Assembly: GCF_041381155.1 (NCBI RefSeq)
Contig: NC_091142.1
Span: forward strand, 33,240,369 to 33,304,368
Length of the DNA: 64,000 nucleotides
DNA from: Argopecten irradians
Lineage: Eukaryota; Mollusca; Bivalvia; Pectinida; Pectinidae
Direction of reading: 5' to 3'
The notes under the pieces are model-generated. The model was not told where the DNA came from, made no database searches, and saw only the letters and a list, made by a program, of their open reading frames with translations. A program made the position numbers and the translations under genes. This document shows positions 32,801 to 40,871 of this stretch, piece by piece. Every line of letters begins with the position of its first letter. Position 1 is the stretch's first letter.

Positions 32801-35588
32801 AAGAATTAGTATAATTTGGCTATGCTTCCAATAGTTTGCTTTTGCCTTTAAATACATCAACCCCCCAAAAAACGTATAATATTAAAATATGGTGATATTT
32901 ACAGATTGGTCGGTATCTCATTTTCCTCGTCTCTTTCATTCCTGAAATCAGTAACATTGAAGAACTGATAATAAGCATTCGGTAATCCAAATGTTGAATT
33001 ACCCTACAAAATAGTTTGGTTTACCATTAAAACGTTATATTAGCAGCGATTTAGTATTTTTCTTCAGTTGCAAAATGACTTACTTTACACCAATTACCAC
33101 CATTGAAAAGTTTGAGCTTCTAATTTTATTTCAAGATAAACAATATCAAAAATGATTTAATTGCATCCAGAATAAAATTTGGTGGCACTATGTGTTATAT
33201 TGGAATGACGTACTTTATTGCTCAAGCAGCAAAGACAAAATAATTTATTTTTTATTATATTTTTGTGTTAATTGGCCATATATATGCAGATTAAACATCA
33301 ATAATTTTTCAAATTTTGAGTAAAATATTCATGCTCTGTCGGCGGTGGGGCATCTTGAAATCCATTATTATATTTTTATACATGTAATTCTGTGGATGTA
33401 GACTCACACTAGGGATACTTGTAAACATTTTAGTTACAAGTTATCAAATTAGTCCTTTGTCCGAAGTAACTAATATGTACTTTGGTTTCCCATCAATTAT
33501 ATCCACATCATCACAAAACAGGATTTACAATTTTGCCAAATAAATCAATCCAAACGTGTTCAACAGTAAAACACTGACAAGATAACCGACATCGTGATAT
33601 AAAGGTCCGGTTTTTTTTATGTTTTCGTAGTTGGTAGGTACAAAACAACTCACACAGGAACTAGTAGTAAGTGTTTGAAATAAAAAATTTTTAGAAAACG
33701 TTTTACTACAATTGCACTGACTGTTATGTGGTACGCCATTAGAAACCAAGATTATTGTTAGAAAGTTTCACGGTCTGTCATAAATGAAGGAAGTGGACAC
33801 AATATCCTTGGATATCTCGCATATTTGTTTTCAGAATATTTAAATAAACAAATTCAATAATACATTTTAAATCTTAATTGAAAAATTGATACGTACTCTT
33901 CTGAATAAAAGCCATTTAGCCACTCTGGGAACGTAATTATGTTAACGGATTATGAAGAATACTATGTATTTGTAGATGTACGATATTGTTTCCAATTTTA
34001 TAAGAGCTATGGTATATAACGGGCATATCTTATTTGTTTTCGATCCACATCCAAGTCTTAATTCCATGATAATCTCAAGCTCATTTCTTGCAAAATGGGA
34101 TGATGAATACGTTACTATAAATTTGAAAGATTGAAAATAACTTTGTAAATGTCCTTAAATAGTTTTAGAAAATGGTCAGGATCTATTTTTATAAGAAAAC
34201 AAATACATCTACACTTTCATACAGGTTCAACACGCTAACACATCAAAGAGCTTTCATTGGTTTGCATGTAACTAGACTTTAAAAAGGAGACAAACTCAAC
34301 AGAAAGAATAGGTTAGAAAGGTTACTACTGTAAGGATAACACTCACTCTTCGTCGACATTTTCAAATTCCTCTGATCTAAAAAAATATTATCGTTAAAAT
34401 AAAAAGTTTTTTGTTATTATTTCAATGAAAAAACGCATAAAGGAGAATTGCGTTTTATTTTATGACATAGAACAGGATAATCATTGGACAAACACATACA
34501 CATTTATTTACTCGTAAAATGCATTATTATCAACAACAGACAGTCAGGAATACGAAATCAATTTTCAGGTTTTATGGGAACTTGTTTCGTTAAAATGTAT
34601 TAGTTTTGCCAATAATCAGAAAGTTAATTTCAATTCCTGAAAATCCTACTATATTGGAAATGTATGATTCGATTATACCCACTTTTTACCGGTTGTAACA
34701 TATGGTATGATATAGATTCTACTACAGAGTACCCGCTTAAATGAATTTATCAAATATAAATTCTTTCATGTACTGACTTTAAGTGAACAGTCGGGCAAGG
34801 ATGGCTAAAGTCGATAAAAATGGTGTGAAAAGTATCCAGTATAATTTCTTATGGAATAGAAAAATAAACTTTCTCGTCAAAATCTGTCTGCGTACGTAGA
34901 AATTAATTTAAAGTATAGAAATATTAAAACGCCCTCCCAGCTGACTATGTTACATTTCTACGCAGCCTCGCTTTCAATACTTTCAACTTTCCTTTATTTC
35001 AATGGTCAGAACTGGGAAACGTAAGCAGAACTTGACCGTCGTATTAGATATGTGAGAACTTTTGGAAGGCCAATGAACGCATTTAGACTGGTTTGCTTTG
35101 CCCCGACTATTCACTTTAAATGTCACGGACATCAAATTTTATACTGATATTAGGAAATAGGTAAAGCTTACGTTAAGTCCCAGCCTTCAAATTGATCACG
35201 TCTGAAATACAATATCAATATAATCTTACAGGCAATGCATGAATCTTTCATTATGATATTTACCATTCTCAAAATGAAATATTATTTTTTAATTACAATG
35301 TATCAGGAAAAAATCCACTTAAAATCTTGTTATTTGTGAATCGTTTACCTTGAACTTGTAAACAAGTCCGTAGGGTATTGTCTTATAATTCCAAATAAAA
35401 TGAAATCGATCTCAAATAAAACAGTCCACAGATATATTTATGAATAAAAGAATTAGTATAATTTGGCTATGCTTCCAATAGTTTGCTTTTGCCTTTAAAT
35501 ACATCAACCCCCCAAAAAACGTATAATATTAAAATATGGTGATATTTACAGATTGGTCGGTATCTCATTTTCCTCGTCTCTTTCATTC
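8584..35588 (-). CDS. Microexon-rich ZU5-UPA-death-domain gene
   Basis: A multi-exon minus-strand gene. Its 3' part has four ordinary exons: 13608-13722 and 11970-12226 (ZU5), 10558-11126 (UPA-like) and 8584-8897 (death domain). Their splice phases fit at every junction (phase 0, 2 and 1). Upstream are at least 31 microexons of 15-42 bp between strong gtaagt/gtgagt donors and pyrimidine-rich acceptors. Thirty have lengths divisible by three and stay open when read with phase-2 introns on both sides. They would encode about 300 charged, probably helical residues. ZU5-UPA-DD is the intracellular cassette of UNC5, UNC5CL and PIDD, proteins of apoptosis and NF-kB signalling. No signal peptide, membrane segment or leucine-rich repeat is seen, so a cytosolic adaptor is the likeliest reading (inference). 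Any microexon could be skipped without a frame change. Candidate 5' exons lie at 41.7 and 45.0 kb. Confidence 0.8.
8898..10557 (-). other. Intron between UPA-like and death-domain exons
   Basis: 1.66 kb of AT-rich sequence. A pyrimidine-rich stretch with a short tcta run lies near 10276-10320. No other feature seen. Confidence 0.6.
10558..11126 (-). CDS. UPA-like exon
   Basis: 569 bp, entered in phase 2 after tatatag and left in phase 1 at gtaggt. It encodes 189 residues beginning NAVYIRRKLKTMYKDTLEAF, the end of the ZU5 region, then HNILLFIGDRF, a beta-rich segment with RIRITLGSNGPL and VFINVVPGGND, and HTAYFDPRQ. A Ser/Thr/Arg-rich linker to the death domain follows. The position between ZU5 and DD and the beta-rich character suggest a UPA domain (in UNC5 and PIDD it packs against ZU5), but similarity by eye is weak, so 'UPA-like' is safer. 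The paralogous exon at 51192-51742 matches over nearly its whole length. Confidence 0.7.
11127..11969 (-). other. Intron between second ZU5 exon and UPA-like exon
   Basis: About 840 bp of AT-rich sequence. No repeat or exon recognised. Confidence 0.6.
11970..12226 (-). CDS. ZU5 exon 2
   Basis: 257 bp, phase 0 in and phase 2 out. It encodes LEPVVESTPLTEVVGY, then AFLKPVQMKLPLSKTGG, which matches the ZU5 block 'kPV.l.LP', then ECEFFCVHFGEDD and CSFETSSFSG. The donor used (gtttgt) is weak; reading on instead gives a TAG a few codons later. With this donor the phase meets the UPA-like exon exactly and gives SFSG-NAVYIRRK, a plausible end strand of the fold. Confidence 0.75.
12227..13607 (-). other. 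Intron within the ZU5 region
   Basis: 1.38 kb. No exon seen in the minus direction. The part near 12780-12880 is GC-richer and resembles interspersed-repeat debris. Nothing else recognised. Confidence 0.5.
13608..13722 (-). CDS. ZU5 exon 1
   Basis: 115 bp, phase 2 in and phase 0 out (donor gtaaaa). It encodes TKTLNPNEACSYVYPGNADV followed by VVDFPVGIVESKGDIQIK, the early strands of a ZU5 domain, where 'v.iP.G.v' is typical. The paralogous exon is 52279-52391. It marks the change from the microexon array upstream to ordinary exons. Confidence 0.78.
14689..20374 (-). CDS. Microexon cluster 1 (7 microexons, 27-39 bp)
   Basis: In transcription order: 20342-20374 (SEEDLLSVLD), 19535-19561 (EGLDSVSE), 19307-19336 (CREIQEFRR), 18114-18149 (WSKLLVSLHAN), 16583-16612 (KTKINLLIV), 15825-15857 (LKEGATYFDT) and 14689-14727 (DKADLEDAREPV). 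Lengths are 33, 27, 30, 36, 30, 33 and 39 bp. All are open with a phase-2 intron on each side, and the last meets ZU5 exon 1 in frame. Most donors are gtaagt or gtgagt. The 16583 donor (gtaggt) overlaps an alternative gtaagg that would break the phase. The content is charged and probably helical; no known domain is recognised. Confidence 0.75.
16127..16334 (-). mobile_element. tRNA-derived SINE
   Basis: Read on the minus strand, the head has a box-A-like segment (GGGCGAGTGGTTAAG) and a box-B-like segment (GGTCGCGAGTTC). A conserved body with CTCCGGGTATTCCGAC follows, then a tail with GGCTGTTAATAGGACGTT and an AATAAAACA end. This pattern is familiar from mollusc SINEs. It lies in an intron of the microexon gene, in the same orientation. 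The 117- and 87-aa ORFs across it are chance. Confidence 0.8.
17304..18009 (+). mobile_element. Solo LTR, copy 2
   Basis: Second copy of the LTR at 7761-8464, with the same ends (TGTTATGTA... and ...ATAACA) and scattered substitutions. The left flank is CATAT; the right flank reads ATATC, so any target-site duplication is blurred. It sits in an intron of the microexon gene, about 100 bp from microexon 18114-18149. Confidence 0.72.
19819..19950. mobile_element. MITE with about 50-bp inverted arms
   Basis: The left arm begins ggatcattaaacaatct. The right arm reads ...agattgtttcatgatcc, its near inverted complement. Both arms continue into matching 'aagt.taa.ccaatca' stretches. There is no coding capacity, and it sits between microexons. 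Confidence 0.75.
21073..24959 (-). CDS. Microexon cluster 2 (9 microexons, 15-42 bp)
   Basis: In transcription order: 24945-24959 (WRKN), 24705-24731 (EFLYDICC), 23847-23876 (YRDALNISD), 23348-23374 (IQDVSGID), 22930-22962 (IDEATLNRLK), 22723-22764 (IKEQLTMKPIYPC), 21777-21791 (QALS), 21446-21475 (SNSLANRCS) and 21073-21102 (VDRCKQNNT). Lengths are 15, 27, 30, 27, 33, 42, 15, 30 and 30 bp, each open with phase-2 introns on both sides. Donors are nearly all gtaagt or gtgagt, and most acceptors end ttcag, acag or ttag. 22723-22764 is also open in phase 0. No domain is recognised. Confidence 0.75.
22332..22476. mobile_element. MITE / foldback, about 145 bp
   Basis: The left end runs aaggattaacttgaat... 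to tggagatataacacaaa. The right end is the near inverted complement (tttgtgttatatctct... to attcaaattaatcctt). The arms are about 55 bp with a short loop. It is non-coding and intronic. Confidence 0.78.
23142..23303. repeat. Short tandem repeat, about 24-bp unit
   Basis: Roughly six or seven imperfect copies of a unit like tattgatattaatctgacaa, alternating with atataaatattaat. Intronic; no function seen. Confidence 0.7.
26526..29793 (-). CDS. Microexon cluster 3 (7 microexons), with the oldest copy of the four-exon module
   Basis: In transcription order: 29779-29793 (LMED), 29207-29224 (ETPTQ), 28805-28834 (RDQIKAWES), 28370-28399 (FEKFENIDK), 28136-28159 (EREALLQ), 27049-27072 (LEEHLPE) and 26526-26555 (LSDLEVWLL). 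Lengths are 15, 18, 30, 30, 24, 24 and 30 bp, all with phase-2 introns on both sides. The four from 29207 to 28136 match, in order and nearly in size, the modules at 32.9-31.3 kb and 35.6-33.9 kb. This makes a third, more diverged module copy. Confidence 0.75.
26702..26998. repeat. Minisatellite, 36-bp unit in 72-bp dimers
   Basis: Eight units starting 'gtaaaacctgtct'. They alternate between a 'ccactccaagaacaat' end and a 'ccattctaggaaaaat' end, giving a 72-bp dimer in the second half; unit lengths are irregular (32-48 bp) in the first half. The 140-aa ORF read across it on the minus strand (repeated VFIDRFYIV) is a translation of the repeat. Intronic. Confidence 0.85.
30405..30764. mobile_element. 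MITE, AAGATGCYCCACCGCYGACA ends, copy 1
   Basis: Starts aagatgctccaccgctgaca and ends tgtcggcggtggggcatctt, a 20-bp inverted terminal repeat with two mismatches. A related copy lies at 58919-59185 in a SHPK intron, and a copy without the left end at 33044-33356. There is no coding capacity. Confidence 0.85.
30449..33043. repeat. 2.6-kb tandem duplication, unit 1
   Basis: Starts inside the MITE (gcgatttagtatttttc) and ends at aaaacgttatatta, where unit 2 begins with the same gcgatttag. Carries four microexons (31298, 31726, 32527 and 32903). Confidence 0.9.
31298..32941 (-). CDS. Microexon module, duplication unit 1 (4 microexons)
   Basis: In transcription order: 32903-32941 (39 bp, NERDEENEIPTN), 32527-32556 (30 bp, RDQFEGWDL), 31726-31755 (30 bp, SEEFENVDE) and 31298-31321 (24 bp, VRKALFK). 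All have phase-2 introns on both sides and strong splice sites. The module is acidic, with aromatic residues in the two 30-bp exons (QFEGW, EFENV). It corresponds exon by exon to 35550-33897 and 29207-28136. No known motif is recognised. Confidence 0.78.
33044..33356. mobile_element. MITE copy without its left end
   Basis: Right part of the MITE seen at 30405-30764, carried along by the tandem duplication; ends ggcggtggggcatctt. Confidence 0.8.
33897..35588 (-). CDS. Microexon module, duplication unit 2 (4 microexons)
   Basis: In transcription order: 35550-35588 (39 bp), 35172-35201 (30 bp), 34347-34376 (30 bp) and 33897-33924. The first three equal their counterparts in unit 1. The fourth is 28 bp instead of 24, so it would shift the frame if included. 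The surrounding sequence has the same surplus of small insertions, so this may be a sequence error, real decay, or an exon that is always skipped. This module is the most 5' confidently recognised part of the gene. Confidence 0.7.
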
Positions 35589-35918
35589 CTGAAATCAGTA
35601 ACATTGAAGAACTGATAATAGCATTCGGTAATCCAAATGTTGAATTACCCTACAAAATAGTTTGGTTTACCATTAAAACGTTATATTAACGTCTCGCTAT
35701 ATACTGAACTGTGAAATCGTGCTTCTTAGATATACAACCTTATACATGTAGATTTCATATCTTCATCTGTCTATTTAAAGGTCCACTATACGTAACTGTT
35801 CATTCTTATTTGCAATCATAAACGTTTACAATGACCGAACATTGAAACCAATGACTAGAATAAAAGATGAACGACGTATTATTATGACATAAGTCCATGC
35901 AGATAAACCTATGATATC

Positions 35919-36110
35919 TGTAGTAAATATACGGTGCACAGTGTTATTTGTATAAACTCGGACTTTAGTAAGTCTGTTAATCTGTATCACTACACGCTTG
36001 TATGTCTGAGCATGCGCATTGTAATAAACTGAATACAAGATGGAAACCTCCATGATGATGTCACTTTGTGTTGTAAGCTACTAGAAACGGGTTTTAGCTA
36101 CGATATAACA
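35919..36110 (+). repeat. Gypsy 5' LTR
   Basis: About 192 bp, TGTAGTAAA... to ...GATATAACA, with a TATAAA-like stretch near its start. Matches 40619-40830. Confidence 0.85.
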
Positions 36111-36124
36111 TTCTGGCGACGAGG

Positions 36125-36900
36125 ATGGCTGGACGCATGGGGAAAATCGACAACTTTGACGATTCCGTCGAGTCGTGGAAGTGTTATCAGGAACGTCTGG
36201 AACAATTTTTTAGGCAAATGAGGTGCCAAATGGAAAAAAAAGTTCCGGTGTTGTTGAGTGTTATTGGCGGGAAACCGTTATTCCATCCTGCATGACTTGG
36301 TTGCACCAGATTTACCGGGTGATAAATCGTATGTAGATTTGGTCGGCGTCTTAAATGGACATTTTAACCCTCAACCGCTACAGATAGCCGAGCGTTTTAG
36401 GTTTCACAAGAGATACCAGAAGTCGGGTGAGTCGATCAGAGAATTCAATGCAGCCATACGAAAATTAAGTGAGCATTGTGGGTTTGGACAGTCTTTGGAT
36501 GAAACTTTGAGAGACAGGTTAGTGTGTGGTCTACGTAATGACAATATACAAAAAGAAACTGCTGTCTGAAGATAATCTGACCTATAAAAACGCGTTAGAT
36601 ATTGCAATTGCAATGGAAACTGCATCCCGAGATGCTGTGGAACTTCAGAGGGAAAGTCAGGAAACATTGTAAACAAAATAAACAAGGTTAACCAAAACAA
36701 GAAAATGAAGAAAAAAACTCAACAAAGCGGCTTAAAGAATGAAAAGAAATCACAGAAACCATGTTTTCGGTGCAAGGGAAAAAATCATAGTGCGGAGGAA
36801 TGTTTCTACAAGGACTACTCGTGCAACGCTTGTAAAGAAAAAGGACACATACAGAGAGCCTGCCGAAACACAGAAAAGAAGTCTAATTCTGGAAATTAAA
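36125..36900 (+). pseudogene. Gypsy Gag remnant
   Basis: Begins MAGRMGKIDNFDDSVESW, a common start of Gypsy Gag in invertebrates. The C-terminal part has two zinc knuckles: CFRCKGKNHSAEEC (C-x2-C-x4-H-x4-C) followed by CNACKEKGHIQRAC. Part of a broken fossil element. Confidence 0.85.
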
Positions 36901-37049
36901 AAAAGGGGAAGGTGTACTCTCTAGATCACGATGACAGTGATGATGACAGTCTACTTGGAAGTTTAACATTCACGGTAAAGAACCTCGACAGTGACGTCAT
37001 AATTGGGTAAAACCGGAAGTGCATGCGGAAGTGAACGGTTAAAGTAATC

Positions 37050-39720
37050 GCTATGGAACTGGACACCGGTTCTCCAGTTACCATCATCGTTTCCTGTGTC
37101 CGTCTATAAGAGACATTTCAGTGACTGTAAAAAACTGGAAACGATAGATTTAAAACTCGTACTCTAGTCGGTGAGAAAATAAAGGCACTAGGTCAAATTA
37201 AGGTGAAGGTCAACCTAAACGGACAAAAAGCAGTGCTACCGATTACACGTTGTTAGTGAGGAGTGCAGAGGTCCGCCATTACTCGGAAGGAACTGGCTCG
37301 ATGTGTTGACACTTGATTGGACGGCAATCAAGGAAGCTCGGCGACTCAACTTTCATGAGAAATGTGAAAACATGACAGTACAAGGTCTCAAAACTGATAT
37401 ATGCCGCCGTGTTCAAGGATGAGTTGGGTACGTTAAAGGACATTACCGCTCAGATCAAAGTAGACGCCCCGGGGCCAATCCGAAATATTTTGTAAGGCGA
37501 GAACTGTGGCATATGCCATTAAACCAAAAATTGAAACTGAGATAACACGATTAATGGGTGCTGGTATCCTAAAGAAGGTTCGAAAACGAGTGAATGGGCC
37601 ACACGATTGTGCCAATCCTAAGAAAGACAATTCCGTGAGAATTTGTGGAGATTTCAAGGTCACAATCAACCCGGTACTCGACGTGTGGACCAGTATCCGT
37701 TACCGAAAGTTGAGGACATATTCGCTTCGTTAGCCGGAGGTGTGCAAAAATTTACAAAGTACTTGGACTTAAAGCAGCGGCGTACCTGCAAATGGAGGTG
37801 AGGACCAGAGGATCGGAAATTCCTAACTATAAACACCCATCTTGGCCTTTTCCAATATCAGAGGCTCGTGATGGCGTTGGTATAGCCCTCGGCACCTGCC
37901 ATTTGGCAACGTGCCATGGAACCAAGTGCTTCAAGGGATAGGTCGTGTCCAATGTATTCTCGATGATATATGATTATAACCGGCGAAACGGAGGAAGAAC
38001 ATATGCTGAAACCTCGAAACCGTGCTTCGCGCCTAGATAAATTTGGTCTACGCCTAAACAAGGAGAAAAGTGCGTTTATGTTCGACAAGATCGAATTCTG
38101 CGGTCATGTAATCGACAAGGACGGTATTCACAAAACCGACGACAAGGTCAACTCTGTAGTAAACGCTCCGATTCCGAAAACCGTGAGTGAACTCCGAGCT
38201 CTGTTAGGGTTAGTGAACTATTATGCGAGGTTTCTCCCAAACCTTGCTACCGTACTTAGCCCGCTACACACAAACTTCTGGAAAAGGATGCTGAATGGGA
38301 ATGGACGAGGAATGTCAGAAGGCCGTCGACCGTGTGAAGGAAATGATGACATCGGACGAAAAGTTCTAACGCATTACGACCAGCGATTACCCGTGGTACT
38401 CTCGTGCGACGCGTCTCCGTTTGGTATCGGTGCTGTATTGTCTCATCGTCTCGAGAACGGCGACGAAAAGCCAATAGCATATGCCTCGCGAAGCCTTACT
38501 GCTGCTGAAAAAAAACTACTCGCAAATAGACAAGGAAGCTCTGGGAATTGTATGGGGTGTGAAAAAGTTCTACGCCTATCTCTACGGTCGTGAGTTCACA
38601 CTAATAACGGACCATCAACCCTGGTGTCTATTTTCCACCCACAGAAAGGTATTCCTGCTACGACAGCCGCACGTCTTCAACGATACGCGTTGTATTTGTC
38701 CGGTTTTCAGTACAAGATTGAATTCAAAGGTACGAAAAGTCATGATTAAAACGCTGACGGTCTATCGCGCTTACCGATTCGTGAAGGAACGAGAAACGAC
38801 GAGCCGGATGTCGACTATGTGTTCATGACGACTCAATTTGACACACTACCGGTATCGGTCAAGGAAGTGCGACAAAGTACAAGGAGAGACCCAGTATTGT
38901 CGAAAGTCTATGAAATGACATTAAACGGTTGGAATAGATGATGTGAAGGCAGACCCCGACATAAGCTGCCTATGCTAACCGTAAAACGGAACTATCGTTA
39001 CATGACGGATGTTTGATGTGGGGTGATACGTGTAAGAATTCCCGAAAATCTCCGTCTCAAGGTCATGGATCAAATACATGAAGGTCATCTTGGTGCGAGC
39101 AAGATGAAGGCGCTAGCCAGGAGCTACCGTCTGGTGGCAGGAATAGACAGTGACTTTAGAAACACAAGCTAAAAAGTGTCATGGGTGTGTTGATGCACAA
39201 AAGTAGCCCGAACGCCGCACCTGTGCACCCATGGGAATGGCCACAACTACCATGGCAGCGAGTCCATGTCGACTTCGCCGGACCTTTCGAAGGGTCCATG
39301 TTCCTCCTCATGGTGGACGCTCATTCTAAAATGCCGCGAAATAATACCAATGTCAATGACGACGGCGTCGAAAACGATCGAAGTTATGCGTGAAGTGTTC
39401 TCCAGGAACGGCTTACCCGAATGTATAGTTTCGGACAACGGCCCACAATTTGTATCTGACGAATTTCAACACTTCATGAAATACAACGGTATACGTCACA
39501 CTACGTCCGCACCATACCACCCCCGTACCAACGGTTTAGCGGAACGACTAGTTCAAACGTTCAAACAGTCCATGAAACTATCGCGGAAGGACGGAGGAAC
39601 GTTAAATAAAAGACTTTGTAATTTTCCTACTAGCCTACAGATCGACACCACATGCGACAACGAACGAAAACCTCGGCGCATTTGTTCATGGGAAGATCGT
39701 TACAAACACGCCTGAGTCTT
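37050..39720 (+). pseudogene. Gypsy Pol remnant (protease, RT, RNase H, integrase)
   Basis: The protease motif LDTGSPVT lies near 37060. RT-type sequence occupies about 37500-38270 and includes [11 protein letters not shown] and [16 protein letters not shown]. RNase H occupies about 38390-38700 ([17 protein letters not shown], then ITDHQP). Integrase core occupies about 39180-39600 (SDNGPQFVS, YHPRTNGLAERLVQ). The order and motifs are those of Ty3/Gypsy Pol. Many breaks. Confidence 0.9.
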
Positions 39721-40618
39721 ATCCGACCGAGCACGAGTCGTTACAGTTCGTAATAATCAGGAGAAGATGATAAACGAAAATCAGTCGTCTCGACAATTCA
39801 GCGAAGGAGAAAACGGTAAATGTACGTGGATTATCGACAAAGCGGAGAAAAGTGGATCCCAGGAACTATCGAATCGAAAACAGGTCCACTTTCGTACCGA
39901 GTAAATGTTGGTAATGGAGCGGTGTGGCGAAACATACCGATCAAATCTTCAAAGGGAAATTACCCATCCCTGAAGACTCGTTGTTGACTTACCACACCCA
40001 AATTACCAATACCAACTTTTCACAACCGAAGGCCCCAGAAAACAGTCCCTATCATGTAAACGCCTCCATCCGATGTCGCGACGCCTGCCTCCACGTTGGA
40101 AAATCCTGTGGCTGTGTCCTCGGGCAAGACTGTGTCAGCGAGCACCATCTCCGAGACGAAACCCGCAGCTCGATCGAAGGAAAGCTCCATTCGCGTTAAG
40201 ATTTAGATTTGTATCTAGGTATAGGTCCAGAGCTGCACTGTGCTCTGGGGACATAATAAAACTCCCCGTGCAGACTCTTAAGAAAACCCCTGGGTTCTAT
40301 AATGTGTACGTTTCAGTGTTTTGTTTAATTTTTCTAATGACAGAACTAATGACAATGTTATACTGTTAAAGTGTTTTATTTCATTTCATAAAGTAAAAAA
40401 TGAGTGTTTTAAAAAATCCATCTACAGTGTCGTATAATTTGAGAAACTGACATTTTGACACCTTTTATGATTTAAAAGAAATGAGTAAATTTAAAGTCTA
40501 TAATTTACATGGTGTATCTTTAAAGAACAAATATACTCTAAATAGGTGTCCCTATTAAATTAATGGTGAAATTATAGACATTTAAACTGATCCTGACTTT
40601 TTAAATAGAGGGGAGGAA

Positions 40619-40830
40619 TGTAGAAATACGGTACACAGAGTTATTTGCGTATAAACTCGGACTTCTGTAAGTCTGTTAATCTGTATCTACACGCTTGTAT
40701 GTAAAACGCGTCTGAGACATGCGCATTGTAATAAACTGAATACAAGATGGAAACCTCCATGATGATGTCACGTTGTGTTTTTTTTTTTTGTAAGCTACTA
40801 GAAACGGGTTTTAGCTGTACAGATATATCA
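40619..40830 (+). repeat. Gypsy 3' LTR
   Basis: About 212 bp, TGTAGAAATAC... to ...GATATATCA, preceded by the polypurine tract. It contains a T-run and small insertions absent from the 5' LTR. No convincing target-site duplication. Confidence 0.85.
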
Positions 40831-40859
40831 AACGGACAAAAATAGTCTCATAAATATAC

Positions 40860-40871
40860 CTGCCATCTTCT
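40860..40871 (-). CDS. Tentative 12-bp microexon
   Basis: AGAAGATGGCAG lies between a ttgcaag acceptor and a gtatat donor and would encode EDG with phase-2 introns on both sides, like the main array. A 12-bp match with a fair donor can arise by chance. Offered only because phase and strand agree. Confidence 0.25.

Larger units (their letters stand above)
33044..35690. repeat. 2.6-kb tandem duplication, unit 2
   Basis: Matches unit 1 throughout. The last 0.9 kb (about 34.79-35.69 kb) is nearly identical. The first 1.7 kb differs by very many one- or two-base indels, often repeats of the neighbouring base. It lacks the left end of the MITE because the breakpoint falls inside that element. Confidence 0.9.
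35919..40830 (+). mobile_element. Degraded Ty3/Gypsy LTR retrotransposon
   Basis: A 4.9-kb element with a short LTR at each end. A primer-binding-site-like TGGCGACGAGGA follows the 5' LTR and a polypurine tract (GAGGGGAGGA) precedes the 3' LTR. The parts are in Gypsy order: Gag with zinc knuckles, protease, RT, RNase H, integrase. It is broken many times, clearly more than ten, and the LTRs differ by several substitutions and indels, so it is old. It is visibly GC- and CpG-richer than the host introns. It lies antisense to the microexon gene. The lineage resembles the metazoan Mag/K02A2.6-like group, but that is uncertain. Confidence 0.92.
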
